A DNA stretch of 64,000 nt from Alloprevotella rava. GTDB taxonomy: Bacteria > Bacteroidota > Bacteroidia > Bacteroidales > Bacteroidaceae. The stretch covers positions 30,933 through 94,932 of the forward strand of contig NZ_JACICA010000009.1 in assembly GCF_014195585.1 (NCBI RefSeq). Direction: 5' to 3'. The notes below the pieces were generated by a model. That model made no database searches. It saw only the letters and a list, made by a program, of their open reading frames with translations, and was not told the origin of the DNA. How positions within the stretch are numbered: the stretch's first letter is position 1; the number at the start of each line of letters is the position of its first letter. The translations under genes were made by a program, and so were the position numbers. Positions 15,478-23,989 of this stretch are shown one piece after another.

Positions 15478-17322
15478 CTACCTTCTTTCCATATCATTCG
15501 TTATAACATTCACCTCAAAACACTTTGGGTAATCTGGTTTTTTATAGCATTTCTTGATACCTATGTCCAATTCATCCTTGAATCCAAGTCCAACATGGTA
15601 ATAGGCATCAAAGATTGCCCCCATATCGGAAGTAGTGGTAAGAAGCATATTCTTGTCTGAATATTCCTTGAATTGTTTACGGTCATTCAAATACCAGCCA
15701 CAGATTTCCAATTCATCAAGACACAGAACGTGCTCTTGCATTTTTTCTCTATAATCAAGAAACTCAATGAAACGTGCTGGAGCTATCCCTTTCAGCATCT
15801 TTTTCATTAATAAGAATAGCACTTCTAGATCATCAATAGAAACGGCCCACGGATAGAGAGCATCTTCGTCCTTCTCCAATAGCTTAGAAAGATCGGTCTG
15901 AATTGCTCCGTACTTAAAATCTGTAACAACAATAGACCAAACTTTGCCAATATCCTTTTTTTTAAGATGATACAGACTAGCATTCTTATTCTCTGCGTCA
16001 TAGATGTCGACATCCTGATTTGCTAAGAAGATCTTCTCTACACGTCTACATTGTTCATATCCCGATTGAATAGCTTTCTGAAAATCTCTTTTTATCCGTT
16101 CATATGCTTTGATGGGGTCTCGAAATGGTTCTCGAAAATTACAACTCTTTATTTCTACTATAACGCAAGTGTTTCCAATTATTATTAATAAATCATTCTC
16201 CGAAGTACCATCAACGCTGTAATTAGCGAAAATCTTCGTCTTTTCAGGAAAAAACTCCTGAAACACCTCTTTGACCTTCTTCTCAAATGCTATTGCCTTG
16301 TTTTGTTTATACTTACCTGAGGGTTCTTCTTTCATTAACGCTTCATCCAATCTAAAGAACAACCCCTCAAATAGGAATTTAGTGATGGGGCAAACGAATT
16401 TTTCTTCTATTTGAACAAGAGGATGTGATTCCGAGTAATGCTTATTTGAATAGTAAACAATTTCCCCTTTTAATAAATCCTTGTCATACGAAAAGAAATC
16501 CAGAATGTGCTGTAAACTATTAGGAGATATCTCTACATTCATCAACTCCTTTGTCTCATGTACATGAATCTCCCCAGGGCTTGTTGTTATAGCTTTCTTG
16601 AGATCGCTGAGTTCGGGTTCATTCCACCAATCACGAGGATCATTAAGTCCTCTTTCTTCAAATTTTCGAGTCAAATTGCGCCATTCCTCTGGATGAGTTT
16701 TATAGAGAACGAATCTATCCGCATAAGGTTTAATTATATTGTTTAATTTATTATTATTCAAACTTCTTACATGCAAAATAAACTTTAATGCCTCATCTAT
16801 TGTAAAACCATAGCGTGATTGAATATGCCCATCGTATGGTTTGATATATCTCACAATCCTATCCCGCGTCTGCTCCTCATAGCTTAATACAGCATTGCTG
16901 AAATAACCAAAAAAAGTTACCAATGAGACTTCTATTTTTTCATCGCGTTCATCGTGATATAATTCTCCATTATTGGGAAACCCGATACTGACGAAATAAG
17001 TCATTTCTATTTCATTGAGTAAAATAGCTATTTTATTCCAGCGCTCTTCATCCATGTTGACAGACTCTTCTCTTATCTCTATTGAGTAATAGACATCTAT
17101 CAAATACAGTGTTTGCCTCATTGGAGATAACAGATGTGTATAAAGTGATGATGCCTCTTTAGAATCTAGTTCGAAAATCAACCGCATAGCGTGAATCAAG
17201 AAGGATTCCTCCTTTACGTATATGAGTTGTTTTTTAATGTCATCAATAATCTCTTCGACTGTTCGATGATGTTCTTTTGCCTCTATCATCTTTTGATAAG
17301 CAGATTGATAATTATCCTCCAT
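15478..17322 (-). CDS. PD-(D/E)xK nuclease-like protein
   Basis: From ATG 17322 the protein has 614 residues; a GTG at 17349 would add nine. The first 330 residues are unrecognised and mostly helical. Near 345-395 a restriction-endonuclease-like core is complete: a glutamate in AIAFEKKVKEVF, the aspartate in TSENDLLIIIGN, and ExK in CVIVEIKSCNF. The part after it (about 400-614) is also unrecognised. This suggests a single-chain defence nuclease, or a NERD-like nuclease with a sensor N-terminus. It is the first of eight same-strand genes ending at 8466 and is followed by hipB after a 103-bp gap. A 10-bp inverted repeat (17357-17390) lies at its promoter. It could be the cutting partner of the distant methyltransferase, but that is inference. 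Confidence 0.65.
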   Translation of the reverse strand: MEDNYQSAYQKMIEAKEHHRTVEEIIDDIKKQLIYVKEESFLIHAMRLIFELDSKEASSLYTHLLSPMRQTLYLIDVYYSIEIREESVNMDEERWNKIAILLNEIEMTYFVSIGFPNNGELYHDERDEKIEVSLVTFFGYFSNAVLSYEEQTRDRIVRYIKPYDGHIQSRYGFTIDEALKFILHVRSLNNNKLNNIIKPYADRFVLYKTHPEEWRNLTRKFEERGLNDPRDWWNEPELSDLKKAITTSPGEIHVHETKELMNVEISPNSLQHILDFFSYDKDLLKGEIVYYSNKHYSESHPLVQIEEKFVCPITKFLFEGLFFRLDEALMKEEPSGKYKQNKAIAFEKKVKEVFQEFFPEKTKIFANYSVDGTSENDLLIIIGNTCVIVEIKSCNFREPFRDPIKAYERIKRDFQKAIQSGYEQCRRVEKIFLANQDVDIYDAENKNASLYHLKKKDIGKVWSIVVTDFKYGAIQTDLSKLLEKDEDALYPWAVSIDDLEVLFLLMKKMLKGIAPARFIEFLDYREKMQEHVLCLDELEICGWYLNDRKQFKEYSDKNMLLTTTSDMGAIFDAYYHVGLGFKDELDIGIKKCYKKPDYPKCFEVNVITNDMERR

Positions 17323-17356
17323 CCTTATTTCAATTACTTGAAGTGCCACACTCTAA

Positions 17357-17390
17357 ATATGTACCCATTTTGTCTCTTTTGGGTACATAT
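17357..17390. promoter_or_regulatory. Perfect inverted repeat upstream of the nuclease-like gene
   Basis: ATATGTACCC (17357-17366) and GGGTACATAT (17381-17390) are exact inverse copies with 14 bp between. They lie 35 bp upstream of the ATG at 17322, where a promoter is expected, so this is a strong operator candidate. No regulator gene lies next to it except hipB. Confidence 0.5.
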
Positions 17391-18029
17391 TCAAGGCGTA
17401 TCACTATCCACGACTCACTCCGCCAAAGTCATTATATACCTTATCAGTGGCAAATATAATGAATAGAAATCTATTATGCCCCTTTTCGGGGATATTCTTC
17501 CAATGAAAGAAGAAATTATACCCAATAGGGAGGACTATGATATTTTCCTTGCATCATTTTGCTTTGATATGCTCCGAAAAGGGTACTTTTGTAGTGAGCA
17601 AGCGTGCTAAAAACAAATGGGAGGTATTGTAATTAGCTGACTAACAGGTAACACCGACAAAAAGAAGATTGAAAGAGTGAGAACTAAGCCATGCGGTACA
17701 AGCACATAACCACCTATAAAACAGTTAGATAAAACTGATTTTTCATTTATTTCAGGGTGCCTTGTACCGATTAAATGGCTAATCGCCTAAGTGATAGAGG
17801 GGTAATGATGTTGCATCGAAAGTGAACCCACTGTAAAAAATCATAAAATCTACAAGAATACCGCCTTAAACCGCTTATTTTCAAGTGTTAAAGTTTATTC
17901 GGGTGTTTGCAGATTTTTGACTTAAGTATTGTCAATTTGCAGATTTTTTCTTAACTGTACCCCTCAAGATTACATCAAAGGTACAAAATCTGTCCCCCGG
18001 GGATAGAAAAAGTGTCCCTCGAAATTCAA
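17391..18029. other. Non-coding stretch between defence island and IS graveyard
   Basis: No convincing gene is visible in about 640 bp. A 13-bp direct repeat TTTGCAGATTTTT occurs at 17906-17918 and 17936-17948. The stretch may contain the right end of the mobilisable element or remains of older insertions. I found no tRNA and no clear attachment core. Confidence 0.4.
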
Positions 18030-18782
18030 GATACTGTCCTAAAAAAGTGTGTAAGCTCCCCAGTTCTTATATTTGTAGTGAATTCAAAAATCAAACAAAG
18101 AACAATGAAGCTTACAACAGAACAAAGATCGGAATTACTTTCCGAACTGGCCTCCAGTGAGGCTGGATTTAATGAGTTATTTCGCGTACTTTTGGAGAGT
18201 TTTTCCAAGCAGGAGCGCTCCCTCTTTCTCGAGGAACATAAGGGTGAACAAGCCAATGGTTTCCGTCCTCGGCGTTGGCGGGGTCATGGTTGGAGTTTTC
18301 AACTTCGCATCCCTCGCACGCGTTCCAATGCATTTCAACCCATCATTCTTGGTATTTTATCCTCTCGGGAGAGTGAGCGTACACAGCTTTTTTACGAGTT
18401 GTATTCCCGTGGACTCTCCTGTGAAGACATCGCCGAGGTGGGTCGTCGCATCTACCGTCACCTTTACAGCAAACAGCAGGTAAGCTATCTGGCAGGGGCT
18501 TGTTATAAGGAGATCCAAGAGTGGCTTTCGCGCCAACTTTCTCCTCACTATTTAGCCGTCTACATCGATGCCACGTTCTGTTCCACGCGTCGCGAGGGTA
18601 GCGTCTCAAAGGAGGCTTACTACACAATGTTGGGACTGCTACCCGACGGCAGTCGCGAGGTGCTCACGGTGGTAAATCACCCCACAGAAGGTGCGATTGC
18701 TTGGGAAATGGAGCTGCAAGCCCTCAAGGAACGTGGTGTGAAACAAATCGACTTGATTGTGTCCGATGCTTTGAGCGGCATC
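18030..18782 (+). mobile_element. IS256-family element, 5' fragment (forward)
   Basis: The terminal repeat begins GATACTGTCCTAAAAAAGTG at 18030, identical to the end of the inverted copy at 19954. The fragment keeps the leader and about 60 percent of the transposase, then stops at GGCATC (18777-18782), where it is joined to an IS3-family fragment in opposite orientation. Confidence 0.82.
18105..18782 (+). pseudogene. IS256-family transposase, truncated
   Basis: This is a mutator-type transposase fragment of about 226 residues starting at MKLTTEQRSELLSELASSE. Two of the three catalytic acids remain, in LAVYIDATFCSTRREG and QIDLIVSDALSGI. The third and the whole C-terminus are lost. The frame then runs two foreign codons and a stop in the IS3 fragment. 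An upstream in-frame start at 18012 reads through the terminal repeat and is not real. Confidence 0.85.
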
Positions 18783-19238
18783 TGTTACTAGTGAGAGGTA
18801 TGCCCAACCTTGTTGAGTGGCAACATAGGTGATGTCGGCAACACAGAGTTGACCGAAATGGGTGGGCTTGAGTTTTGGGGTTGTATTAAGTAAGTCATCG
18901 AAAATGAAATAATTATGATTTGAAAAGGTTGTCCGAGGACGTTTGCGGTAGCGCTGACACAGGCCGTTGGAACGGAAGAGATTGTAGCATTGGTCGCGAC
19001 CAATGGAAAACTTATATTGGAACTTGCGACGACACAGTTCGTAGAGTTCGCGCATGCCTGCTTTGGGGAGGTCCTTACGCAGCTCTGTGGCATAAAGGAC
19101 GATACTCGTTCCTAGGATTTCCTCTTCTTTTTCTTGAACTATATACTTGTAATAACCTTGTCTGCTTATGCCAAGATAATCGCAGAGAAAGGAGACATTA
19201 CGCCGCACGGACGTATCCTCTTCCTGGCTCTGAGACAA
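18783..19238 (-). pseudogene. IS3-family transposase OrfB, truncated
   Basis: The N-terminal part of an integrase-fold transposase is recognisable: HTH_21-like ISRQGYYKY, then RYRKRPRTTFS, and the first catalytic aspartate in LCVADITYVATQQGWAYLS. The second aspartate in LVTDA is the last IS3 residue. Beyond it the frame runs into antisense IS256 sequence down to 18639. Expression would need a -1 shift from orfA at the A7 tract 19262-19268 (T7 on the plus strand); the -1 frame is open between them. Confidence 0.82.
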
Positions 19239-19246
19239 AGTATTGA

Positions 19247-19621
19247 TTACTTGGCATCGCGTTTTTTTCGGATGGGGATATTAAACATTTTCTCCGCTAA
19301 ATCTATCATGGTGGAGTTGGCCAAACATCGCAATTCGGATTCAGAAAGAGCCTTCTTGAGGCGCTTAATCTCTGCCTCATAGGCTTTGCGCTCTTTAGAG
19401 AGTTGAGACTGGAGTTCTTCGACAGTATTCGGGATTTTTGTTTCTTTCATAAGTCCTTCGATTGTGGAGAGATCAGGAGTGCCATATTGCTTGCAAATAT
19501 AGCGGAAGGTGGTATAAGGAACTCCACAACTACGTGAAAAATTTTTAGCGTTCATACCGCTCTGCAGGTAAGAACGCAACAACAGGACTTTCTCTGTTTC
19601 GCTGTACTTTAATCTTGACAT
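19247..19621 (-). CDS. IS3-family transposase OrfA
   Basis: The 124-residue protein starts at ATG 19621 (MSRLKYSETEKVLLLRSYLQ). It has a helix-turn-helix (GMNAKNFSRSCGVPYTTFRY) and a leucine-rich coiled segment, VEELQSQLSKERKAYEAEI. OrfA binds the element ends and is fused to OrfB by programmed -1 frameshifting. The A7 run sits a few codons before the orfA stop, as usual for the family. It is intact, but its partner orfB is truncated, so transposition from here is not expected. Confidence 0.78.
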   Translation of the reverse strand: MSRLKYSETEKVLLLRSYLQSGMNAKNFSRSCGVPYTTFRYICKQYGTPDLSTIEGLMKETKIPNTVEELQSQLSKERKAYEAEIKRLKKALSESELRCLANSTMIDLAEKMFNIPIRKKRDAK

Positions 19622-19669
19622 ATATCTTTTTTTGAGTTTATGAACTGTCAACTTATTTAGTACAGGACA

Positions 19670-19954
19670 AGGGATGCGAAGTTGAAAACTCCAACCATGA
19701 CCCCGCCAACGCCGAGGACGGAAGCCATTGGCTTGTTCACCCTTATGTTCCTAGAGAAAGAGGGCGCGCTCCTGCTTGGAAAAACTCTCCAAAAGTACGC
19801 GAAATAACTCATTAAAACCAGCCTCACTGGAGGCCAGTTCGGAAAGTAATTCCGATCTTTGTTCTGTTGTAAGCTTCATTGTTCTTTGTTTGAGTTTTGA
19901 ATTCACTACAAATATAAGAACTTGGGAGCTTACACACTTTTTTAGGACAGTATC
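19670..19954 (-). mobile_element. IS256-family element, 5' fragment (inverted)
   Basis: This is the same left end and first 60 or so transposase codons as at 18030, in opposite orientation, with a few substitutions (for example SSQVLIF against SSPVLIF, and a stop after ALFL). Its terminal repeat ends at 19954 inside the IS982 transposase gene. It was cut by the IS3 insertion at 19669. With 18030-18310 it forms an inverted repeat of about 285 bp. Confidence 0.82.
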
Positions 19955-20400
19955 GAGCAATAAGGGTATTGCAACACGAGGCATACGCTCAACAAAACGT
20001 GTATAAGAGAGTAGATCGGGAAACTCTTTTTTTAGTTCTCGGCAAACATAAATGAGATAGAAATGTTTGAAATTCCGAAAAGTATTACTGTGGAACAATA
20101 TAAGAATTGTGATCATTTCGGCATCACTCATCCGCCCTTTTCTCTTGCGATGTTTTGGACTATTGGCAGAGGGATTTGAGAGCGAAAGAGAGGTTTTGTT
20201 CAATTCTAAATGATATTCTTTGCAGAAATCATCTGCAATACAATATATTTCCGTAACTTTGCTGACAAGTTTCATGAGGATTGTTATTTTGTTATATGAC
20301 TGATTATCAACAGTAAATATACAAAAAACAATCCTCTTTTTAGGTTTTTATTGAAACTTTTTTTGAGGAAAAAGAAGTACTGCTTATCCCGAATTGGGGT
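19955..20400 (-). mobile_element. IS982-family element, left part (copy B)
   Basis: The left terminal repeat (GGGGT end at 20400), the leader and the first 107 or so transposase codons (from ATG 20275) are nearly identical to copy A. IS256 inserted after LLL of the motif PRVAIPLLL, so the readable frame 20275-19751 is a chimera of IS982 and IS256. The right part of the element is not present in the window at this locus. Confidence 0.88.
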
Positions 20401-20404
20401 ATTA

Positions 20405-20448
20405 ATACCAAAATAGAAAGACTTCCTTAAACCGAATTGTGGTTATAA
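20405..20448. repeat. 44-bp boundary repeat, copy 1
   Basis: This sequence recurs in inverted orientation at 63861-63904 with one mismatch. It contains CTTAAACCGAATTGTGGT, a diverged version of the IS982 right end, and at both places abuts the left end of an IS982 element. It looks like the relic of a related IS end or a MITE. Confidence 0.7.
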
Positions 20449-20540
20449 AATAGCGTTAGATTGAGAAACACGTTTGTCAATAAATAAAACAATACAAAAG
20501 TTTCACAATAACAAATATGCTGCATTGCAAAAGTTATCAC

Positions 20541-20548
20541 TAACTTTG
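20541..20548 (+). promoter_or_regulatory. Candidate -7 box of the DUF3078 gene
   Basis: TAACTTTG matches the Bacteroidota -7 consensus TAnnTTTG, 20 bases before the start at 20568. No good TTTG box lies 19-21 bp upstream, so support is partial. Confidence 0.35.
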
Positions 20549-20567
20549 CAAAGAATGCATGTAAGAT

Positions 20568-21851
20568 ATGATAAATATGAATAGATTTATATTCCTTGTC
20601 CTCCTTTTTACTTGGGCAACTCTCAATAGTATAGCTCAAACTCCAGCGCGCACGGAGAAACAAAAAATTGAACGTCTCGGAAAATTCTATTCTGATTCCT
20701 TAAAGCAGCTCAAAACGCTCTATGACAACTGGAAATATGAAAAGGCTGATACATTGGCCAATCCCTATTATTTCCGACTATTTGCCAGCCCAACGTTCTA
20801 CGATAAAGCAGTTCAAGAACTCTTCTCTTTATCCACACCAGAAAAGGACTATCGAGCCATACTGGAAAGTAGGGCCTTAGCCTCAGTTTATGCCCAATCT
20901 CCGTGGCTTATTCAGCACCTAAGCGATGAAATAGAAAGTGCTACACCAAGTTCCTATGAGCAGGTTATAAAACCTAGTGTGCAACTTTCTAAACAAGTGG
21001 CAGAAAAGACGAACGACGACTTTAATCTTGAGAATTTGGACATAGCAGTACATCGTCCCTCTTTTTGGACATTTCGTGCAAACGTTTCATTCCAACTGAT
21101 GCAGAACCATATCTCCGACAATTGGTATAAAGGCGGAGAAAGTAACCATTCATTCTTAGCAACCTTGAACGCACAAGCCAATTTCGATAATAAGCAGAAA
21201 ATAATATTCAACAATTATCTAGAAATGAAGTTTGGACTTCAGAGCTCAAATTCTGATACCGAACACCGATATAAGACAAACACCGACCTTATACGTCTTA
21301 CAAACGAATTAGGTATCAAAGCTTCGAAACATTGGTACTATTCAGCCATGCTTCAAAGTTGGACACAATTCTATCGTAGCTACAAGAAAAATGAGAGAAG
21401 AGTTCGCTCTGATTTTATGTCACCCTTTGAAAGTTTATTCACGTTGGGTATGAAATACTCTCTTCGTACAAAAAATAATCGCTTTAGTGTGAATGCCAAC
21501 CTCTCTCCCTTTGCTTGCGACTTCAAGTATGTAAACCGTATGGGATTGGCTCCATCCTTTGGTTTAAAGTTAGATCATCACACGCGCTTTGATTATGGTT
21601 CGAACGTAACTATAACGGCAAAATGGACGCCTTGGAAGAATATCACCTGGGATAGTCGTCTCTTCTACTATACGAATTATAAGTACACACAAATAGAATG
21701 GGAAAATACGATTTACTTGAGAATCAATCGTTTCCTTTCTACAAAGCTCTTCCTTTATCCGCGCTTCGATGATAACGTGCGGAGAAAAGATAGTGAAAGC
21801 TATTTCCAATTCAAGGAATTTCTTTCTGTTGGTATAGACTATTCTTTTTAA
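20568..21851 (+). CDS. DUF3078 outer-membrane protein
   Basis: The 427-residue product (or 424 from the ATG at 20577) has a signal peptide (RFIFLVLLFTWATLNSIAQ). The mature part contains the DUF3078 signature PSFWTFRANVSFQLMQNHIS, then DNWYKGGESNHSFLATLNAQ. It ends in alternating aromatic strands, with a terminal Phe (SVGIDYSF) as expected for an outer-membrane beta-barrel. The family is common in Bacteroidales and of unknown function. It is the first core gene after the IS graveyard and has its own -7 box; dnaG follows after 98 bp. Confidence 0.85.
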   Translation: MINMNRFIFLVLLFTWATLNSIAQTPARTEKQKIERLGKFYSDSLKQLKTLYDNWKYEKADTLANPYYFRLFASPTFYDKAVQELFSLSTPEKDYRAILESRALASVYAQSPWLIQHLSDEIESATPSSYEQVIKPSVQLSKQVAEKTNDDFNLENLDIAVHRPSFWTFRANVSFQLMQNHISDNWYKGGESNHSFLATLNAQANFDNKQKIIFNNYLEMKFGLQSSNSDTEHRYKTNTDLIRLTNELGIKASKHWYYSAMLQSWTQFYRSYKKNERRVRSDFMSPFESLFTLGMKYSLRTKNNRFSVNANLSPFACDFKYVNRMGLAPSFGLKLDHHTRFDYGSNVTITAKWTPWKNITWDSRLFYYTNYKYTQIEWENTIYLRINRFLSTKLFLYPRFDDNVRRKDSESYFQFKEFLSVGIDYSF

Positions 21852-21949
21852 CCACAGGCATCACTATATCCTCTCCACAGAAAAAGTGTAAAACTTTGAA
21901 TTAGCATTTTGTATCTCTCATCCACTCCTGTCTACACAAGGCACTTATT

Positions 21950-23887
21950 ATGATTGATCACAGCACAATACAGAAAGTTCTTGACGCCACCGACATAGTT
22001 GACGTTGTGAAAGAATTTGTGACACTCCATAAAACTGGAGTAAACTACAAAGGCCTTTGCCCTTTTCACAATGAAAAGACACCTTCATTCGTAGTCTCTC
22101 CTGCAAAACAAATCTGTAAATGTTATGGCTGTGGCAAAGGAGGGAATGCGCTACATTTCGTGATGGAAATGGAACAGCTCACCTATCCCGAAGCTATCAA
22201 ATGGTTGGGAAAGAAGTACGGTATAGAGATCCGTGAAAAAGAGATGACAGATAAGGACCGCCAAGCACAGACTGAGCGGGAAAGTCTTTTTATTCTTAAT
22301 GAATGGGCACGCAACTATTTTGAAAAGAATCTACATGAATCAGCCGATGGTCTTGCCATCGGATTGGCTTATTTCCGGCAGCGCGGTCTTCGTGATGATA
22401 TTATTCGTAAGTTCCATTTAGGCTATTCGCTTGTGGATAGGAATGCCATTGCTCAAGCAGCGATCGCAAAAGGTTTTAACCCAGAATTACTCATCAAAAC
22501 GGGACTTTGTTTTAAAACAGAAGACAACAAACTCTTAGACAGATATCATGGACGTGTTATTTATCCAGTCCACAGCGTTTCGGGAAAAGTTGTTGCCTTC
22601 GGTGGACGTATTCTCACACAGAATAAGAACGTAGGAAAATATGTTAACTCACCAGAGTCGGAGATTTATAGCAAATCCCATGAACTCTACGGACTTTATG
22701 AAGCTAAGCGAGCTATTGTTCAAGAAAATAGTTGTTTTCTTGTAGAGGGCTATATGGATGTTATCTCCATGCACCAAAGCGGTGTCGAGAACGTTGTTTC
22801 CTCTAGTGGAACTTCACTCACTGAGGGACAAATCCGTTTGCTTCACCGCTTCACTAATAATATCACAGTTCTCTACGATGGTGACAATGCCGGTATTCAT
22901 GCAAGTTTGCGAGGCATTGATATGCTTCTCTCTGAAGGATTGAACATAAAAGTTCTTCTTCTTCCAGAAGGAGAGGATCCGGATAGTTTCGCACAAAAAT
23001 ATGGCGCATCCAAATTTCAGGAATATATAAAGGAAAATCAGGTAGATTTCATCCGCTTTAAGACGGATCTACTGATGAAGGATAGTGATAACGATCCAAT
23101 ACAGCGAGCAAACTTTATCTCTGACATTATCAGCAGTATCAGTCTTATTCCTGAAGGTGTTATCCGCCAGATGTATTCGAGAGAGTGCGCGCAGATGATG
23201 CAAGTCAGCGAAGAGATGATTCTGTCTGAAGTGGCCAAGATTCGTAGAGGTGTCACAACACAGACATATCAAAAAGATGAACGCCAACGCAAGCAGGAAC
23301 TTCAAGAGCAAGAGAAACAGCGCAAAGAAGGTTTGCAAATAGAATCGCACAATAAAGTAGCTCAAATGGAACGGCTGCTCATCAGAGATATTATTAGGTA
23401 TGGTGAACAACTTCTTTTTGAAGCTGAAGGCGTTCAGTATACCGTGACGAGCTACATCTGCGACGATTTGAAGAACGATGGTTTGAAGTTGCAAAACAAA
23501 CTTTATCAGTACATTCTTTCAGAAGCAGAACTCCATGTTTCTGATGAAAATTGGCGTTCGCTTCCTTTCTTCCTCAAAAACCCAAAAGGCTCCATAAGTA
23601 TGCTTGCAGCAGAACTTTCAACAGATAAGAACGAACTCTGCACTAATAACCGCGTACAATATGGAGACGATACTGACCATCTTGCTAATCGTATCCCACA
23701 GCTCCTCAACGATTACAAGATGGCACTTATAGAGGCGGAGCTTGAAACTGCACGCCAAGAGTTGGCTGAAATATACAAGAGCGGTGACCTCCCAAAGGTG
23801 CTGGAATATATGAGAAAAATTAAAGAACTGGATGAGCTTCATAGAGCTATAGGAGAAGCTACACAGCGCATTATTACACTAAAATAA
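21950..23887 (+). CDS. dnaG: DNA primase
   Basis: This is the replicative primase, 645 residues, which makes RNA primers for the chromosome fork. The N-terminal zinc finger is clear (CPFHNEKTPSF then CYGCGKGGN, about 41-66). The Toprim core follows with VEGYMDVISMHQSG, LYDGDNAGIHA and LLPEGEDPDSF. The C-terminal part (about 440-645) would bind the DnaB helicase; it has a highly charged coiled linker (QRKQELQEQEKQRKEG). Length and domain order are normal for Bacteroidota. It probably forms a single-gene unit ending at the hairpin at 23890. Confidence 0.96.
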   Translation: MIDHSTIQKVLDATDIVDVVKEFVTLHKTGVNYKGLCPFHNEKTPSFVVSPAKQICKCYGCGKGGNALHFVMEMEQLTYPEAIKWLGKKYGIEIREKEMTDKDRQAQTERESLFILNEWARNYFEKNLHESADGLAIGLAYFRQRGLRDDIIRKFHLGYSLVDRNAIAQAAIAKGFNPELLIKTGLCFKTEDNKLLDRYHGRVIYPVHSVSGKVVAFGGRILTQNKNVGKYVNSPESEIYSKSHELYGLYEAKRAIVQENSCFLVEGYMDVISMHQSGVENVVSSSGTSLTEGQIRLLHRFTNNITVLYDGDNAGIHASLRGIDMLLSEGLNIKVLLLPEGEDPDSFAQKYGASKFQEYIKENQVDFIRFKTDLLMKDSDNDPIQRANFISDIISSISLIPEGVIRQMYSRECAQMMQVSEEMILSEVAKIRRGVTTQTYQKDERQRKQELQEQEKQRKEGLQIESHNKVAQMERLLIRDIIRYGEQLLFEAEGVQYTVTSYICDDLKNDGLKLQNKLYQYILSEAELHVSDENWRSLPFFLKNPKGSISMLAAELSTDKNELCTNNRVQYGDDTDHLANRIPQLLNDYKMALIEAELETARQELAEIYKSGDLPKVLEYMRKIKELDELHRAIGEATQRIITLK

Positions 23888-23889
23888 AA

Positions 23890-23914
23890 GAGCAATAAAC
23901 AGTTGTTATTGCTC
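23890..23914. terminator. Terminator-like hairpin between dnaG and the porin gene
   Basis: GAGCAATAA pairs exactly with TTATTGCTC around a 7-nt loop, two bases after dnaG. There is no long T-tract, so it may be a weak or Rho-assisted terminator. Confidence 0.5.
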
Positions 23915-23989
23915 CTCAAGGATAATTTATAAAAGAACAGAGCAGCCTTACTCCAAAAGAGAATAAAGCTGATCTGTTTTATTACAGAC

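Larger units (their letters stand above)
18777..19669 (-). mobile_element. IS3-family element, fragment
   Basis: The left end (TGTCCTGTACTAAATAAG on the minus strand, from 19669) and both reading frames up to the middle of orfB are present; the right end is lost at the GGCATC junction. The element sits inside the inverted IS256 copy, interrupting it after CGCATCCCT, so it inserted into IS256. Confidence 0.82.

Noticed and set aside
17906..17948. CRISPR-like spacing of TTTGCAGATTTTT
   Set aside because: Only two short copies, no further repeats, no cas genes.
18639..18782. C-terminal part of the OrfB frame (AQSIGHNQVDLFH and on)
   Set aside because: It is antisense IS256 sequence read past the junction.
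19751..20275. 174-codon frame starting like an IS982 transposase
   Set aside because: Chimera: IS982 codons to about 107, then IS256 terminal repeat and transposase start. Not a new protein.
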